This document shows, piece by piece, positions 44,213-54,379 of a DNA stretch of 64,000 bases. The stretch is from an uncultured Clostridia bacterium (GTDB lineage: Bacteria > Bacillota > Clostridia > Oscillospirales > JAAYOS01). Within the stretch, counting starts at the first letter, position 1, and each line of letters begins with the position of its first letter. Location: the NCBI GenBank assembly GCA_947631015.1, contig CANRJS010000003.1:61446-125445 (forward strand), in the 5' to 3' direction. Position numbers and translations under genes: made by a program. Below the pieces are notes generated by a model, which saw nothing but the letters and a program-made list of their open reading frames with translations, did not search any database and was not told the DNA's origin.

Positions 44213-46489
44213 TTATTCTATCCCGTTGAGACTGTTTATCTGCCTGAGCATACCGAGGACGGTATCGGGGTCGATCTGCCCGCCCATGAAGGACAGCGCG
44301 ACGCCTATCGGAATGCTCGAGGCCATCTCCATCATGTTTTCGGCGGAGAACATTCCGTCGTCTTCGTCGTCCCCGGCGGCCGGAGCCATCGACTGCGCCG
44401 CCTGCATGAGCGGCCCGAAGACCTCCATGGCGTGCGGGGTGGCGAGTATCTCGCCGATGGTGGATTCGAGCGTGAGCGGCTCGAGCGTCTCGGAGGTGGA
44501 GTTTACCTTCACGGTGACGCTCTTCTGGCGCTTCGGGCAGGAGCAGGGCGCGACGGACACGGTAAACGTCCCGGTCTCGACCGTCCAGTCGTGCTTCGAG
44601 ACGTCCCAGAACGCGAAGGCGCGGCGGTCGAGAGTGAAGGTGACGGTCTTGGTCTCACCCGGTTCGAGCCGGATCTTCTCGAAGCCCTTCAGCTCCTTTA
44701 TCGGGCGGGTGACCTTGCGGCAGACGTCCTGCCCGACGTAGAGCTGGACTATCTCCGCGCCGGCGCGCGAGCCGGTGTTGGTTATCTCGGCGGAGACGGT
44801 GAGCGGCTCGCCCTCGGTTATCTCCGAAGCGCTCACGCGCGGCTCGGAGTATTCAAACGTGGTGTAGCTGAGGCCGTGACCGAAGCGGAAGCGCGGCTTT
44901 ATGTCGTGGACGTCGAACCAGCGGTAGCCGACCCAGATGCCCTCCTCGTAGCGGACGTCGCCGCTCTTGCCGAAGTTCGGGTGCGCGGGGGACTGCCTGT
45001 GGTTGATAGGCCAGGTCTCCGCGAGCTTGGCGGAGGGGTTGACGGCGCCGGTCACTATGTCGACTATCGCGCCGGCGGCGGCCTGTCCGCCGAGATATGC
45101 GATGAGGAGCGCGCCGAGCTTATCAAGGAACGGCAGCTCGACCGGCGCTCCGCAGGTGAGCACGAGCGCCGCGCCGGGATGCGCCTCCGCGACGGCGGTT
45201 ATCATCTTCACGACGCCCTCCGGGAGAGCCATGCTCTTGCGGTCGGCACCCTCGGTCTCCTGCGGCGAGCCCGCGACTATGAGGACGTTTTCGGCCTTCT
45301 TTGCCGCCTCGACCGCCTCCGATATGAGCTCGTCGGTCGTCTCGCCGTTCAGCTTGCAGCCCTTCGCGTAGGTGACCTCGCCGGAGGCGACCTTGCCGTA
45401 CTCCTCGAGGACATTGTCGAGATACGGATTGCTGATGTGGCTCGAGCCGCCGCCCTGGAACATTATCTTCTCGGCATAAGCGCCGATTATCGCGGTGCTC
45501 TTAGAGGCGTCGAACGGCAGGACGTCGCCCTCGTTCTTCGCGAGGACCATCGTCTCGCCCGCTATCTTCCGCGCGAGCCTGTGGTGCGCCGCGAGGTCGA
45601 GCTTCACGTCCTTCTTTCCGGTCTCTATCCAGCGGTAGAGGATGTTCAGCATCCGCTCGACCGAGCGGTCGAGCGTAGCCTCGTCGAGCTCGCCCGACTT
45701 CACCGCCGCGACTATCTTTTCGTCGTTTGCGGTGGACATGCTCGGCATCTCAAGGTCGCAGCCGGCCTTCAGCGCCGCGACGCGGTCGTGCATGGCGCCC
45801 CAGTCGGTCATGACGTAGCCCTTAAAGCCCCACATATCGCGGAGGACCTTCGTCAGCAGATACTCGTTCTGGCAGTTAAAGGTGCCGTTCACCTGATTGT
45901 AGGAGTTCATGATGGTGGCGGGCTGAGCCTTCTTTACAGCGGTCTCGAACGGCGCGAGGTATATCTCGTGCATGGTGCGCTCGTCCACGACGGAGTTGCC
46001 GCTGTTCCGCGCGGTCTCCTGATTGTTCATGGCGAAGTGCTTGAGGGACGTTCCTACGCCCTCCGACTGGACGGCGTTGATATAGCTTGCCGCCATCTCG
46101 CCCGCGAGATACGGGTCCTCCGAGAAATACTCGAAGTTCCGCCCGCAGAGCGGGCTGCGCTTGATGTTCGTGCCGGGGCCGAGCAGTATCGAGACGTCGT
46201 TTGCCTGCGCCTCCGCCGCGAGCGCGCGTCCCTGCGTCGCAATGAGCTCGCGGTCAAAGCTGGACGCGAGACCCGCCGCCGTGGGGAAGCAGGTCGCGGG
46301 CACGCTGTCGTTGAGGCCGAGGTGGTCGCCCTCGCCCGCCTGCTTGCGGAGTCCGTGAGGGCCGTCGGTCACCATCACCGACGGTATGCCGAGACGTTCG
46401 ACCGGCTTGGTGTTCCACCAGCCGAGACCCGAGCAGAGGCTTGCCTTCTCCTCGAGGGTCATCTTTCCGACGAGTTCCTTGACGTTCAT
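44213..46489 (-). CDS. Glycoside hydrolase family 3 beta-glucosidase-like
   Basis: LLGPGTNIKRSPLCGRNFEYFSEDPYLAGEMAASYI; VMTDWGAMHD; C-terminal fibronectin-like domain. Confidence 0.93.
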   Translation of the reverse strand: MNVKELVGKMTLEEKASLCSGLGWWNTKPVERLGIPSVMVTDGPHGLRKQAGEGDHLGLNDSVPATCFPTAAGLASSFDRELIATQGRALAAEAQANDVSILLGPGTNIKRSPLCGRNFEYFSEDPYLAGEMAASYINAVQSEGVGTSLKHFAMNNQETARNSGNSVVDERTMHEIYLAPFETAVKKAQPATIMNSYNQVNGTFNCQNEYLLTKVLRDMWGFKGYVMTDWGAMHDRVAALKAGCDLEMPSMSTANDEKIVAAVKSGELDEATLDRSVERMLNILYRWIETGKKDVKLDLAAHHRLARKIAGETMVLAKNEGDVLPFDASKSTAIIGAYAEKIMFQGGGSSHISNPYLDNVLEEYGKVASGEVTYAKGCKLNGETTDELISEAVEAAKKAENVLIVAGSPQETEGADRKSMALPEGVVKMITAVAEAHPGAALVLTCGAPVELPFLDKLGALLIAYLGGQAAAGAIVDIVTGAVNPSAKLAETWPINHRQSPAHPNFGKSGDVRYEEGIWVGYRWFDVHDIKPRFRFGHGLSYTTFEYSEPRVSASEITEGEPLTVSAEITNTGSRAGAEIVQLYVGQDVCRKVTRPIKELKGFEKIRLEPGETKTVTFTLDRRAFAFWDVSKHDWTVETGTFTVSVAPCSCPKRQKSVTVKVNSTSETLEPLTLESTIGEILATPHAMEVFGPLMQAAQSMAPAAGDDEDDGMFSAENMMEMASSIPIGVALSFMGGQIDPDTVLGMLRQINSLNGIE

Positions 46490-46770
46490 GGAAATTCCTC
46501 CTTTGTTTTTGTCGGAAGCCGCGCTTCCTGTTTTTCATGCTTGACATCATTATTGCATATTTCCTACAACGTGTCAAGCCGTGCGGTGCTTGGGATTGTA
46601 AAATCTGCACATTATCCGCACACGTTTCCTCTCTATTTATTGTAGGCGTACCGGGAGAAGTTTTCAACCACAAACAGCGGCACATCCGTTGCGATAATGC
46701 GCGGGCGCGGAATAAACGGCGGAGCGGGACAATATAAAAAGAAAAGAAAGAAAACGACGGAGGTATATCC

Positions 46771-47448
46771 ATGCGAGAAAAGCTGAAAAGACTGCGGGAC
46801 GTGTGGCGCGCGAGCGAGCGGGTACAGCGGTGCGTCTACATGGCGTGCACCGTCGCGGCGATAGCGATGTCGGCGCTGATACTCGTCTCGATAGCGCACG
46901 GCGAGGGAAACGCTGCGCCCGAGCCGCCGATAGTGAGCGCGCCGGACGAGGGCGAGACCCTTCCACTCGGAGAGGGCATAGACACCGCCGCGAGCGCCGC
47001 TCCGGACGCCCGCGAGGGCACGATAGAACTCACCGACAGCGAGGCGGGCGCGCTTATCGCGCTCGCGCTCGGGCAGAAGCTCGAGACGAAGGAGGTGACG
47101 GCGCATTTCTACGCGCCGGACGGTGTCCGCGTCGGCGTGACCGTCACGCGTGAGGCTCTTCGCGCCTTTCTCGAGCGCGAGCCGGCGGGCGTGCCGCCGG
47201 CGCTCACGGCTCTGCTCCCGGACGAGCTCACGCTTGAGCTGGACATGGGCTTTGCGGTGTCGGAGGAGGGACGCTGCTCGCTTGAACCGAGGGAGCTTTC
47301 CGCTCTCGGCGCGGACATCACCGACTACCTACCGGGCTCGCTTGTGCAGTCCGCCGCCGAAGCCCTGAACTCCGCCCTGCCGGAAAAGACTCCGCTCCGC
47401 ACGGCGGAGGCGCGCGACGGAAGCGCCGTATTCACGCTGGAGCTGTGA
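46771..47448 (+). CDS. Hypothetical membrane-anchored protein
   Basis: N-terminal TM; RBS GGAGG; ordinary codon pattern. Confidence 0.65.
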   Translation: MREKLKRLRDVWRASERVQRCVYMACTVAAIAMSALILVSIAHGEGNAAPEPPIVSAPDEGETLPLGEGIDTAASAAPDAREGTIELTDSEAGALIALALGQKLETKEVTAHFYAPDGVRVGVTVTREALRAFLEREPAGVPPALTALLPDELTLELDMGFAVSEEGRCSLEPRELSALGADITDYLPGSLVQSAAEALNSALPEKTPLRTAEARDGSAVFTLEL

Positions 47449-47550
47449 AGAAAAAGTCTTTACAATTCCCTCTTGACAAGCGGCGCGGAGCGTAGTACAA
47501 TATGCGTAAAGCAAGCAGCTTTACAATCTTGGTGAAAGGGGGAGAGACGC

Positions 47551-47922
47551 GTGAAGGAACGCTCGCTCGAGCTGTCCGTACTGTACGATTTTTACGGGGC
47601 GCTGCTCACCGACAAGCAGCGCGCGATATTCGCGATGTACTACAACGAGGATCTCTCGCTTTCCGAGATAGCGGAAAATGAGGGGATAACGCGTCAGGGC
47701 GTGCGGGACGCGCTCCTGCGCGCCTCGAAGACCCTTGAGGAGACTGAGGAGAAGCTGGGTCTCTGCCGCCGTTACGGCAGTCTCGAGGGGAAGCTCGGGT
47801 CGCTCGAGGACATAGCGGGACGCATGCGCGCCATAAACCGCGAAAAGTTTCTCTCCCCGGAGATAGACGATCTGGTGCGCGAGCTGCTCGGCACGGTGCG
47901 CGACCTGCGCGAGGAGATATAA
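47551..47922 (+). CDS. ylxM: YlxM-like DNA-binding protein
   Basis: LTDKQRAIFAMYYNEDLSLSEIAENEGITRQGVRDALLRASKTL; immediately upstream of ffh. Confidence 0.92.
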   Translation: MKERSLELSVLYDFYGALLTDKQRAIFAMYYNEDLSLSEIAENEGITRQGVRDALLRASKTLEETEEKLGLCRRYGSLEGKLGSLEDIAGRMRAINREKFLSPEIDDLVRELLGTVRDLREEI

Positions 47923-49280
47923 TGGCATTTGAAGGACTCAGTGAAAAGCTCTCGGCCGCGTTTGCAAAGCTTCGCGGCAAGGGCAGGCTGCATGAGAGCG
48001 ACATAAAGGAGGCCATGCGCGAAATACGTCTCGTACTTCTCGAGGCGGACGTAAGCTACAAGGTCGTCAAGGACTTCGTGGCGCGCGTGAGCGAGCGGGC
48101 TGTCGGGCAGGACGTGCTTGAAAGCCTTACCCCGGCGCAGATGGTCGTAAAGATAGTAAACGAGGAAATGACGGCGCTGATGGGCGGCGAAGTCGCGAAG
48201 CTGAACCGCGCAAAGAAGCCGCCGACGGTCGTGATGCTCTGCGGCCTTCAGGGCGCGGGCAAGACGACGAACGGCGCGAAGCTCGCGGGATACATGCGAA
48301 AGAACGGCTCGCGTCCGCTCCTCGCCGCGTGCGACGTGTACCGTCCCGCCGCGATAAAGCAGCTCCAGGTCGTGGGCGAACAGCTAGGCATCCCGGTCTT
48401 TGAGATGGGTCAGGGCGACCCGGTGGAGATAGCGAAGGCGGCCGTGAGTCACGCAAAGAAGTTCGGCAACGACATCGTCTTTCTCGACACTGCCGGCCGC
48501 CTCAGCATAGACGAGGCGCTGATGGACGAGCTTCGCCGGATAAAGGCCGCCGTCGAGCCGGACGAGATACTGCTCACGGTCGACGCGATGACCGGTCAGG
48601 ACGCGGTCAACACCGCGGAGAAGTTCAACGAGGAGCTTGACATCACCGGCGTCATGCTCACAAAGCTCGACGGAGACACGCGCGGAGGTGCGGCGCTGTC
48701 CGTCCGCGCCGTCACCGGCAAGCCGATAAAGTTTGCGGGTACGGGAGAAAAGCTTGACAAGATAGAGCCGTTCTACCCGGACAGGATGGCGAGCCGCATC
48801 CTCGGCATGGGAGACGTGCTGACGCTCATAGAGAAGGCGGAGGCCGCCATTGACGAGAAGAAGGCGCTTGAGATGGAGCAGAAGCTCCGCCAGAACCGTT
48901 TCACGCTCACCGACTTCCTCGAGCAGATGGCGCAGCTCCGCAGTATGGGCTCGCTTGAGGACATAGCGGGGATGATCCCCGGCGTCGACGCGCGGGCGCT
49001 CAAGGGAGCGACTATAGACGAAAAGGCTATGCCGCGCATGGAGGCGCTCATTCTTTCGATGACGCCGGAGGAGCGCGAGAACCCGTCGATGATCAACTCG
49101 AGCCGCAAGCGGCGGATCGCCGCCGGCGCGGGTCAGCGCGTCGAAGACCTCAACCGTCTTCTCAAGCAGTTTGACATGATGCAGAAGATGGCGCGGAGCC
49201 TCGGCGGCTTCGGCGGAGGAGGAAAGCGCGGGAAGCGTATGCGCCGCGGCGGGAATCCCTTCTCAATGTTCGGAAGGTAA
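47922..49280 (+). CDS. ffh: Signal recognition particle protein Ffh
   Basis: MLCGLQGAGKTTNGAKLAGYM; DTAGRLSIDEALMDEL; M domain with GGGGKRGKRMRR tail. Confidence 0.97.
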   Translation: MAFEGLSEKLSAAFAKLRGKGRLHESDIKEAMREIRLVLLEADVSYKVVKDFVARVSERAVGQDVLESLTPAQMVVKIVNEEMTALMGGEVAKLNRAKKPPTVVMLCGLQGAGKTTNGAKLAGYMRKNGSRPLLAACDVYRPAAIKQLQVVGEQLGIPVFEMGQGDPVEIAKAAVSHAKKFGNDIVFLDTAGRLSIDEALMDELRRIKAAVEPDEILLTVDAMTGQDAVNTAEKFNEELDITGVMLTKLDGDTRGGAALSVRAVTGKPIKFAGTGEKLDKIEPFYPDRMASRILGMGDVLTLIEKAEAAIDEKKALEMEQKLRQNRFTLTDFLEQMAQLRSMGSLEDIAGMIPGVDARALKGATIDEKAMPRMEALILSMTPEERENPSMINSSRKRRIAAGAGQRVEDLNRLLKQFDMMQKMARSLGGFGGGGKRGKRMRRGGNPFSMFGR

Positions 49281-49383
49281 ACCGTGCCCGGGTTCCGGGA
49301 CAAAACAACACAGCTATTCAACGGCTCCGGCCGTGAATATATCAAAACCCACATTTTTGTAAAGCTTTTGGAGGTATGTTCAA

Positions 49384-49623
49384 ATGGTCAAGATCAGGCT
49401 TCGCCGCATGGGCGCAAAGAAGGCGCCGTTCTACCGTATCGTCGTGGCTGACAGCCGCAGCCCGCGCGACGGCCGCTTCATAGAGGAGCTCGGTATCTAC
49501 AACCCGCTCGTTGAGCCCGCCGAGGTCCGCATAGACGCCGACCGCGCCAAGAACTGGATGCAGAAGGGCGCACAGCCGACGGATACCGTCCGCCGTCTGA
49601 TGAAGAACGCGGGTATTCTCTAA
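49384..49623 (+). CDS. rpsP: 30S ribosomal protein S16
   Basis: [37 protein letters not shown]. Confidence 0.97.
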   Translation: MVKIRLRRMGAKKAPFYRIVVADSRSPRDGRFIEELGIYNPLVEPAEVRIDADRAKNWMQKGAQPTDTVRRLMKNAGIL

Positions 49624-49626
49624 GCT

Positions 49627-49857
49627 ATGAAGGAGCTTCTTGAATACATCGCAAAGAGCATGGTCGACAACCCCGACGAGGTAGAGGTCACCGAAGTGGA
49701 GGAGGAGAACGGCACGAAGCTCGAACTGCGCGTCGCGCCCTCCGACATGGGCAAGATAATCGGCCGGCAGGGGCGCACCTCCAAGGAGATCCGCGCCATC
49801 ATCAAGGCTGCCGCCGGCTCGAAGCGCGTCGTGGTAGACATAATCGACAAGGAATAA
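49627..49857 (+). CDS. khpA: KH-domain RNA-binding protein KhpA
   Basis: [21 protein letters not shown]; between rpsP and rimM. Confidence 0.93.
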   Translation: MKELLEYIAKSMVDNPDEVEVTEVEEENGTKLELRVAPSDMGKIIGRQGRTSKEIRAIIKAAAGSKRVVVDIIDKE

Positions 49858-50348
49858 TGACGAAGTTCCTGGAGGCGGGCAAGGTCGTCGCGACGCACGG
49901 CGTGCGCGGCGCCATGCGCGTCGAGGTCTGGTGCGACTCCGTCGGGTTCCTGCTCGATGTGAAGAGACTTTTTATAGGCGGGGAGCAGTACAAGGTGCTC
50001 GCCGCCTCTGCTCATAAGGGACAGCTTCTCGTCACGCTCGAGGGCGTGACGACGCTTGACGAGGCGCAGCGCTTCAAAGGCAAGACCGTCCTCGTCTCGC
50101 GGGAGGACGTCTCGGCGGGCGAGGGACGGTACTTTATCGCCGACCTCATAGGTCTTGAGGTGCGCGACCGCACACGCGGCGCGCTCGGCAGGATAAAGGA
50201 GATAATGACCATGCCCGCAAACAACGTCTACGTCGTGGAGGGCGGCGGGAAGCGCTGGCTCATCCCCGCCGTCGACGAGTTCATAAAGAATACCGACATC
50301 GAGGGCGGATACATCGAGGTCGATATAATAGACGGCATGGAGGAGTAG
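49857..50348 (+). CDS. rimM: Ribosome maturation factor RimM
   Basis: AGKVVATHGVRGAMRVEVW; PRC-barrel C-terminus. Confidence 0.95.
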   Translation: MTKFLEAGKVVATHGVRGAMRVEVWCDSVGFLLDVKRLFIGGEQYKVLAASAHKGQLLVTLEGVTTLDEAQRFKGKTVLVSREDVSAGEGRYFIADLIGLEVRDRTRGALGRIKEIMTMPANNVYVVEGGGKRWLIPAVDEFIKNTDIEGGYIEVDIIDGMEE

Positions 50349-50349
50349 T

Positions 50350-51114
50350 ATGCGTATAGACATACTCACGCTCTTTCCCGAGACGATGGAGCGCATGACG
50401 AATGAATCCATACTCGGCCGCGCGCAGGACAGAGGGTATCTGCTCATAAAATGCCACAATATCCGCGACTACACGAAGAACAAGCAGATGCAGGTGGACG
50501 ACTACCCCTACGGCGGCGGGATGGGTATGGTGATGCAGGCCGACCCGCTCTACAACTGTCTGAGCGCCGTGCGCGCCATGGCGCCGGGGGAGGTCTACAC
50601 CGTCTACATGTCGCCGCAGGGGAAGCCCTTCACGCAGGAGACGGCAAAGCGTCTCTCGGGACTCGGCAGGCTCGTGATAGTCTGCGGTCATTACGAGGGC
50701 GTGGACGAGCGCTTCATCGAGGAGTGCGTGGACGAGGAGATCGCGCTTGGCGACTTTGTCCTCACCGGCGGGGAGATACCCGCCCTCGCCGTCTGCGACG
50801 CAGTGGCGAGGCTCACTCCGGGCGTGCTCGCGAGCGAGGAGAGCTTCACCGGCGAGAGCCACTGGGACGGGACGCTTGAGTACCCGCAGTATTCCCGCCC
50901 GGAGGAGTGGCACGGCAGGAGCGTCCCGCCGGTGCTGCTCTCCGGCGACCACGCAAAGGTCGCGGACTGGCGGCGCGGACAGTCGCTTCTCCGCACAAAG
51001 CGGAAGCGCCCGGATATGTTCGCGCGCCTAACGCTCAACGCGAAGGATTTGAAGCTGCTCGAGCGCGCGGAACGCGAGAGCAACGGCACGTCGACAAAGA
51101 GCGACACGGAATAA
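50350..51114 (+). CDS. trmD: tRNA (guanine-N1)-methyltransferase TrmD
   Basis: MRIDILTLFPETMERM; IVCGHYEGVDERFIEECVDEEIALGDFVLTGGE. Confidence 0.97.
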   Translation: MRIDILTLFPETMERMTNESILGRAQDRGYLLIKCHNIRDYTKNKQMQVDDYPYGGGMGMVMQADPLYNCLSAVRAMAPGEVYTVYMSPQGKPFTQETAKRLSGLGRLVIVCGHYEGVDERFIEECVDEEIALGDFVLTGGEIPALAVCDAVARLTPGVLASEESFTGESHWDGTLEYPQYSRPEEWHGRSVPPVLLSGDHAKVADWRRGQSLLRTKRKRPDMFARLTLNAKDLKLLERAERESNGTSTKSDTE

Positions 51115-51123
51115 CAATAAGTA

Positions 51124-51157
51124 AAAAACACCGGAGGGTATACCCTCCGGTGTTTTT
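51124..51157 (+). terminator. trmD operon terminator
   Basis: AAAAACACCGGAGGG-TATA-CCCTCCGGTGTTTTT. Confidence 0.92.
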
Positions 51158-51160
51158 ATC

Positions 51161-51600
51161 TCGGCGCGAAATGTGCTCGGGCGATAAATCGCCCTGCGCG
51201 CCCTTTCGCAATTCCCAAACGCTCCTTTGGAGCGTTTGGGAGCCCTTCTGATTGAAATGCTCGCTGGAAATGAATTCCGGCTCCGCGAAGTTAACGGCTT
51301 TGCCGTTAACTTCAACCGCGCGAACCGGCGCGGACGGCGCTTTGCGCCGTTTTGAAATTGCAACAGCCTCGCAGAGTTTCGCGCCGGTAGGCGCGAAATA
51401 GATTCTAATCCGTTTTTTCCGACGGCGTGTACGTCGGGAAAAACTCTTTGCGCGGAGCGTGCGTCGATTTTCCGCCGCAGGCGGAAAACTCGGCGCGTAG
51501 CGGAGCGCTTGCCGCCGGCAGAGCTCCGCTCTGTCCGGCGGCTTCGCTGCAAATTGGTAAGGGCGCGGATGAAATCCGCGCCCGCGATTTGCAGCGAAAT
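51161..51600 (+). repeat. Composite hairpin-repeat locus R6 (modules D, C, partial B, core)
   Basis: GGGCGATAAATCGCCC; CCCAAACGCTCC..GGAGCGTTTGGG; GAAGTTAACGGC-TTT-GCCGTTAACTTC; core loop hairpin 51412-51444. Confidence 0.85.
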
Positions 51601-51601
51601 T

Positions 51602-52207
51602 TTATATGTCTCTTCTCCCCTCGAGCGCGCGCCCGAGCGTCAGCTCGTCGGTAAACTCGAGGTGTCCGCCCATCGGTATTCCGTAGGCGAGGCGCGTCAC
51701 CCTCACGCCGAACGGCCGGAGGAGGCGCGCGATGTACAGCGCCGTCGCCTCGCCCTCGGTGTCCGGGTCGGTGGCAAGTATGACCTCCTGCACGCCGCCC
51801 GCGCTCACCCGCGCGACGAGCTCCTTCACGTGTATGTCGTCCGGGGAGACGTGGTTCAGCGGGGAGATCACCCCGTGCAGGACGTGGTACAGTCCCCGGT
51901 ACTCCGAAGTCCGCTCGATGGCCGCGACGTCCTTCGGATCGCTCACGACGCATATCTGGCTGCGGTCGCGGGTGGGGGAGGAGCAGATAGGGCAGGTGTC
52001 GCCTGCGGAGAGATTGAGACAGGTCTTGCAGAAGGTGACACGGCTCTTCGCGGCGGTTATCGCCGCCGCGAACGCCTCCGCCTCCTCGTCGGACATTCCG
52101 ACGATGTGGAAAGCGAGGCGCTGCGCCGTCTTCCTGCCCACGCCGGGCAGGCGCGCAAACTGGTCGATAAGATTCTCGACCGGCGCGGGAAAAAACGAAT
52201 TAGGCAT
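51602..52207 (-). CDS. recR: Recombination protein RecR
   Basis: LIDQFARLPGVGRKTAQRLAFHI; CKTCLNLSAGDTCPICSSPTRD; TOPRIM. Confidence 0.97.
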   Translation of the reverse strand: MPNSFFPAPVENLIDQFARLPGVGRKTAQRLAFHIVGMSDEEAEAFAAAITAAKSRVTFCKTCLNLSAGDTCPICSSPTRDRSQICVVSDPKDVAAIERTSEYRGLYHVLHGVISPLNHVSPDDIHVKELVARVSAGGVQEVILATDPDTEGEATALYIARLLRPFGVRVTRLAYGIPMGGHLEFTDELTLGRALEGRRDI

Positions 52208-52542
52208 CAGAACAGCCCGGGAAGGTTCAGCCCGCCGGTTATTTTGCTCATCTCGCTCTCGGCGGTCTCGTCCGCCTTGCGCATGGCCTCTCCGACGGCG
52301 GCGATTATCATGTCCTGCAGCATCTCGACGTCCTCCGGGTCGACCGCCTCGGGGTCTATCGTGAGCGCGGTGAGGCGGTGCTTGCCGTTGACGGTCGCGG
52401 TGACCATCCCGCCGCCGGAGGTCGCCGAGAACTCGCGGCTCTCGAGCTCCTCCTGCATGGCTATCATGTCCTGCTGCATCTTCTGCGCCTGCTGCATGAC
52501 GTTCATACTGTTTTTCGGCATATTCGGAAACTTTCTTGCCAT
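52207..52542 (-). CDS. YbaB/EbfC nucleoid-associated protein
   Basis: MQQAQKMQQDMIAMQEELESREFSATSGGGMVTATVNGKHRLTALTIDPE. Confidence 0.95.
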   Translation of the reverse strand: MARKFPNMPKNSMNVMQQAQKMQQDMIAMQEELESREFSATSGGGMVTATVNGKHRLTALTIDPEAVDPEDVEMLQDMIIAAVGEAMRKADETAESEMSKITGGLNLPGLF

Positions 52543-52559
52543 ATTTCAGTCCTCCCGGT

Positions 52560-54356
52560 CTATTCCACTTTGAAGTTGTCGAATTTTGTCTGGAGCTTCA
52601 GCAGCTCGTCCATGGCGTCCCGCTCGCTCCGCTCGCTCTCGAGCAAACAGCGCGCGCCGACCTGCCTTCCAAGTATCCGGCTCGCCTCCTGCCCGACCGC
52701 TGTGAGCACCTTCGCGTCGCCCACGATGTGCTTTGCAAAGGAGCTCGTGACGTATATCGTGACGGTGTCGCCCTCGAGCGCGGCGGGTGGCTGCGCCGCG
52801 AGCTGCATATAGTTCGAGATAGGTATCTTCGGGCGGACGGCGATGAGCGTGTCCTGCCACCAGCCCGCCGCAGTCTCGCCGGATGGGTGAGCGGGCTTCG
52901 CGGCGGCGGGAGCCGCCGCGCGGCGCGGCGGCGCTGCGGGCTCGCCGTCCCACGGCGGAGCCTCGCCCATGTCCGGCGCGCCGGGGGCGAAGCTGTCGTC
53001 CGGCGGGGGAACGTCCTCCCACGCGTTGCCCGAGGCGGGCGGCGCGGCTTTCGAGGGAGCCTCGGAGACGGCCGGAGCCGGGGAAGTTTCCCACGGGGGA
53101 GCATCACTCTCCGCGCCGCCTGTCGGAGGCGGTGCGGGTACGGTTTTCGGTTCGGACGGCGCCGGAGCCGGCGGTGCGGACGCTGTTCCGGCCGACGCTG
53201 CAGGTGCAGCGGACGCGCTGACGGTGCGCCTGCGCGCCGTCTGTGTCGCCGGCGCGCCGTCGGACGAGGGAACAGCTCCCGCCGATCTTGCCGCGAGCCG
53301 CACGAGGCACAGCTCCGCCTCGAGCCGCGCCGACGACGAGCGCGCGGAACGCGCCTGCGCGTCGGATATATCCTCGAGCATTGCGCCGAGCGTCGCGGCG
53401 GGGAGGCCGAGCGCGTCGAGCGACTTTGCGGGGTACCGCCCGGAGAGCAGGGCGGGGGACTTCGTAGTGACAAGTATGAGCGCGTCGCGCAGGACGGAGG
53501 CGAGCTCGCCGAGGAACGCCGCCATGTCCTTTCCGGCGTCGTAGAGCGAGCCGAGTATGCCGAGCGCGCGCGCCGCGTCGCCTTCGGCGACGGCCTCCGC
53601 CGCCTCGAGCGTGTCCTGCGAGCCGGCAAGGCCGAGCTCGTCGAATATCGCGTCCTCGTCGAGCGCGGCGTCCGGACGGGCGGAGGCGCACTGGTCGAGC
53701 ATCGACACGGCGTCCCGGAAGGCTCCGTCCGCGAGGCGGGCTATGGCCGCCGCGCCGTTTTCGGTGAGGGTTATATGCTCCGCCGCCGCGATCTCACGGA
53801 CGCGCAGAGCGAGGTCGCGCACCGTGCCGCGCCGGAAGGCGTAGCGCTGGCAGCGCGAGAGTATCGTCGGCGGTATCTTGTTGAGCTCGGTCGTGGCGAG
53901 TATGAAAAGGACGTGCTCCGGCGGCTCCTCGAGGGTCTTGAGGAGCGCGTTCCACGCACCGGCGGAGAGCATGTGGCACTCGTCGATGATGTAGACCCTG
54001 TACTTCAGCTCGACCGGGACGTATGCCGCCTGGTCGCGTATGGCGCGGATGTTGTCGACGCCGGAGTTGGAGGCGGCGTCGATCTCGCTCACGTCTACGG
54101 CGGAGCCCTCGTTTATCGCGCGGCAGGCGGCGCACTCGTTGCAGGGCTCGCCGTCGTGCGGGTGGAGGCAGTTCGCGGCTTTCGCGAGTATTTTTGCGCA
54201 GGTGGTTTTGCCCGTCCCGCGCGTGCCGGTGAAAAGGTACGCGTGGGAAAGTCTCCCGCCCGCTATCTGCTTTTTGAGTGTTTCGGTGACCTGCGGCTGA
54301 CCCACAACGTCCGAAAAGGTCATCGGCCGCCACTTGCGGTAGAGCGCTCTCGCCAT
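52560..54356 (-). CDS. dnaX: DNA polymerase III subunit gamma/tau
   Basis: MARALYRKWRPMTFSDVVGQPQVTETLKKQIAGGRLSHAYLFTGTRGTGKTTCAKILAKAANC; start trimmed to exclude SRP RNA. Confidence 0.96.
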   Translation of the reverse strand: MARALYRKWRPMTFSDVVGQPQVTETLKKQIAGGRLSHAYLFTGTRGTGKTTCAKILAKAANCLHPHDGEPCNECAACRAINEGSAVDVSEIDAASNSGVDNIRAIRDQAAYVPVELKYRVYIIDECHMLSAGAWNALLKTLEEPPEHVLFILATTELNKIPPTILSRCQRYAFRRGTVRDLALRVREIAAAEHITLTENGAAAIARLADGAFRDAVSMLDQCASARPDAALDEDAIFDELGLAGSQDTLEAAEAVAEGDAARALGILGSLYDAGKDMAAFLGELASVLRDALILVTTKSPALLSGRYPAKSLDALGLPAATLGAMLEDISDAQARSARSSSARLEAELCLVRLAARSAGAVPSSDGAPATQTARRRTVSASAAPAASAGTASAPPAPAPSEPKTVPAPPPTGGAESDAPPWETSPAPAVSEAPSKAAPPASGNAWEDVPPPDDSFAPGAPDMGEAPPWDGEPAAPPRRAAAPAAAKPAHPSGETAAGWWQDTLIAVRPKIPISNYMQLAAQPPAALEGDTVTIYVTSSFAKHIVGDAKVLTAVGQEASRILGRQVGARCLLESERSERDAMDELLKLQTKFDNFKVE

Positions 54357-54379
54357 AGCTCCTGCGACCCCTTTTATAA

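Noticed and set aside
43304-46645. 1113-aa plus-strand ORF, and other long antisense ORFs (11861-14305 +, 22798-25080 -, 40400-42085 +, 10361-11383 -)
   Set aside because: They lie opposite clear conserved genes (GH3, GH2, ABC transporter, CopA, NfnB), are Arg/Val/Ala-rich and have no family motifs; this is typical shadow coding in GC-rich DNA.
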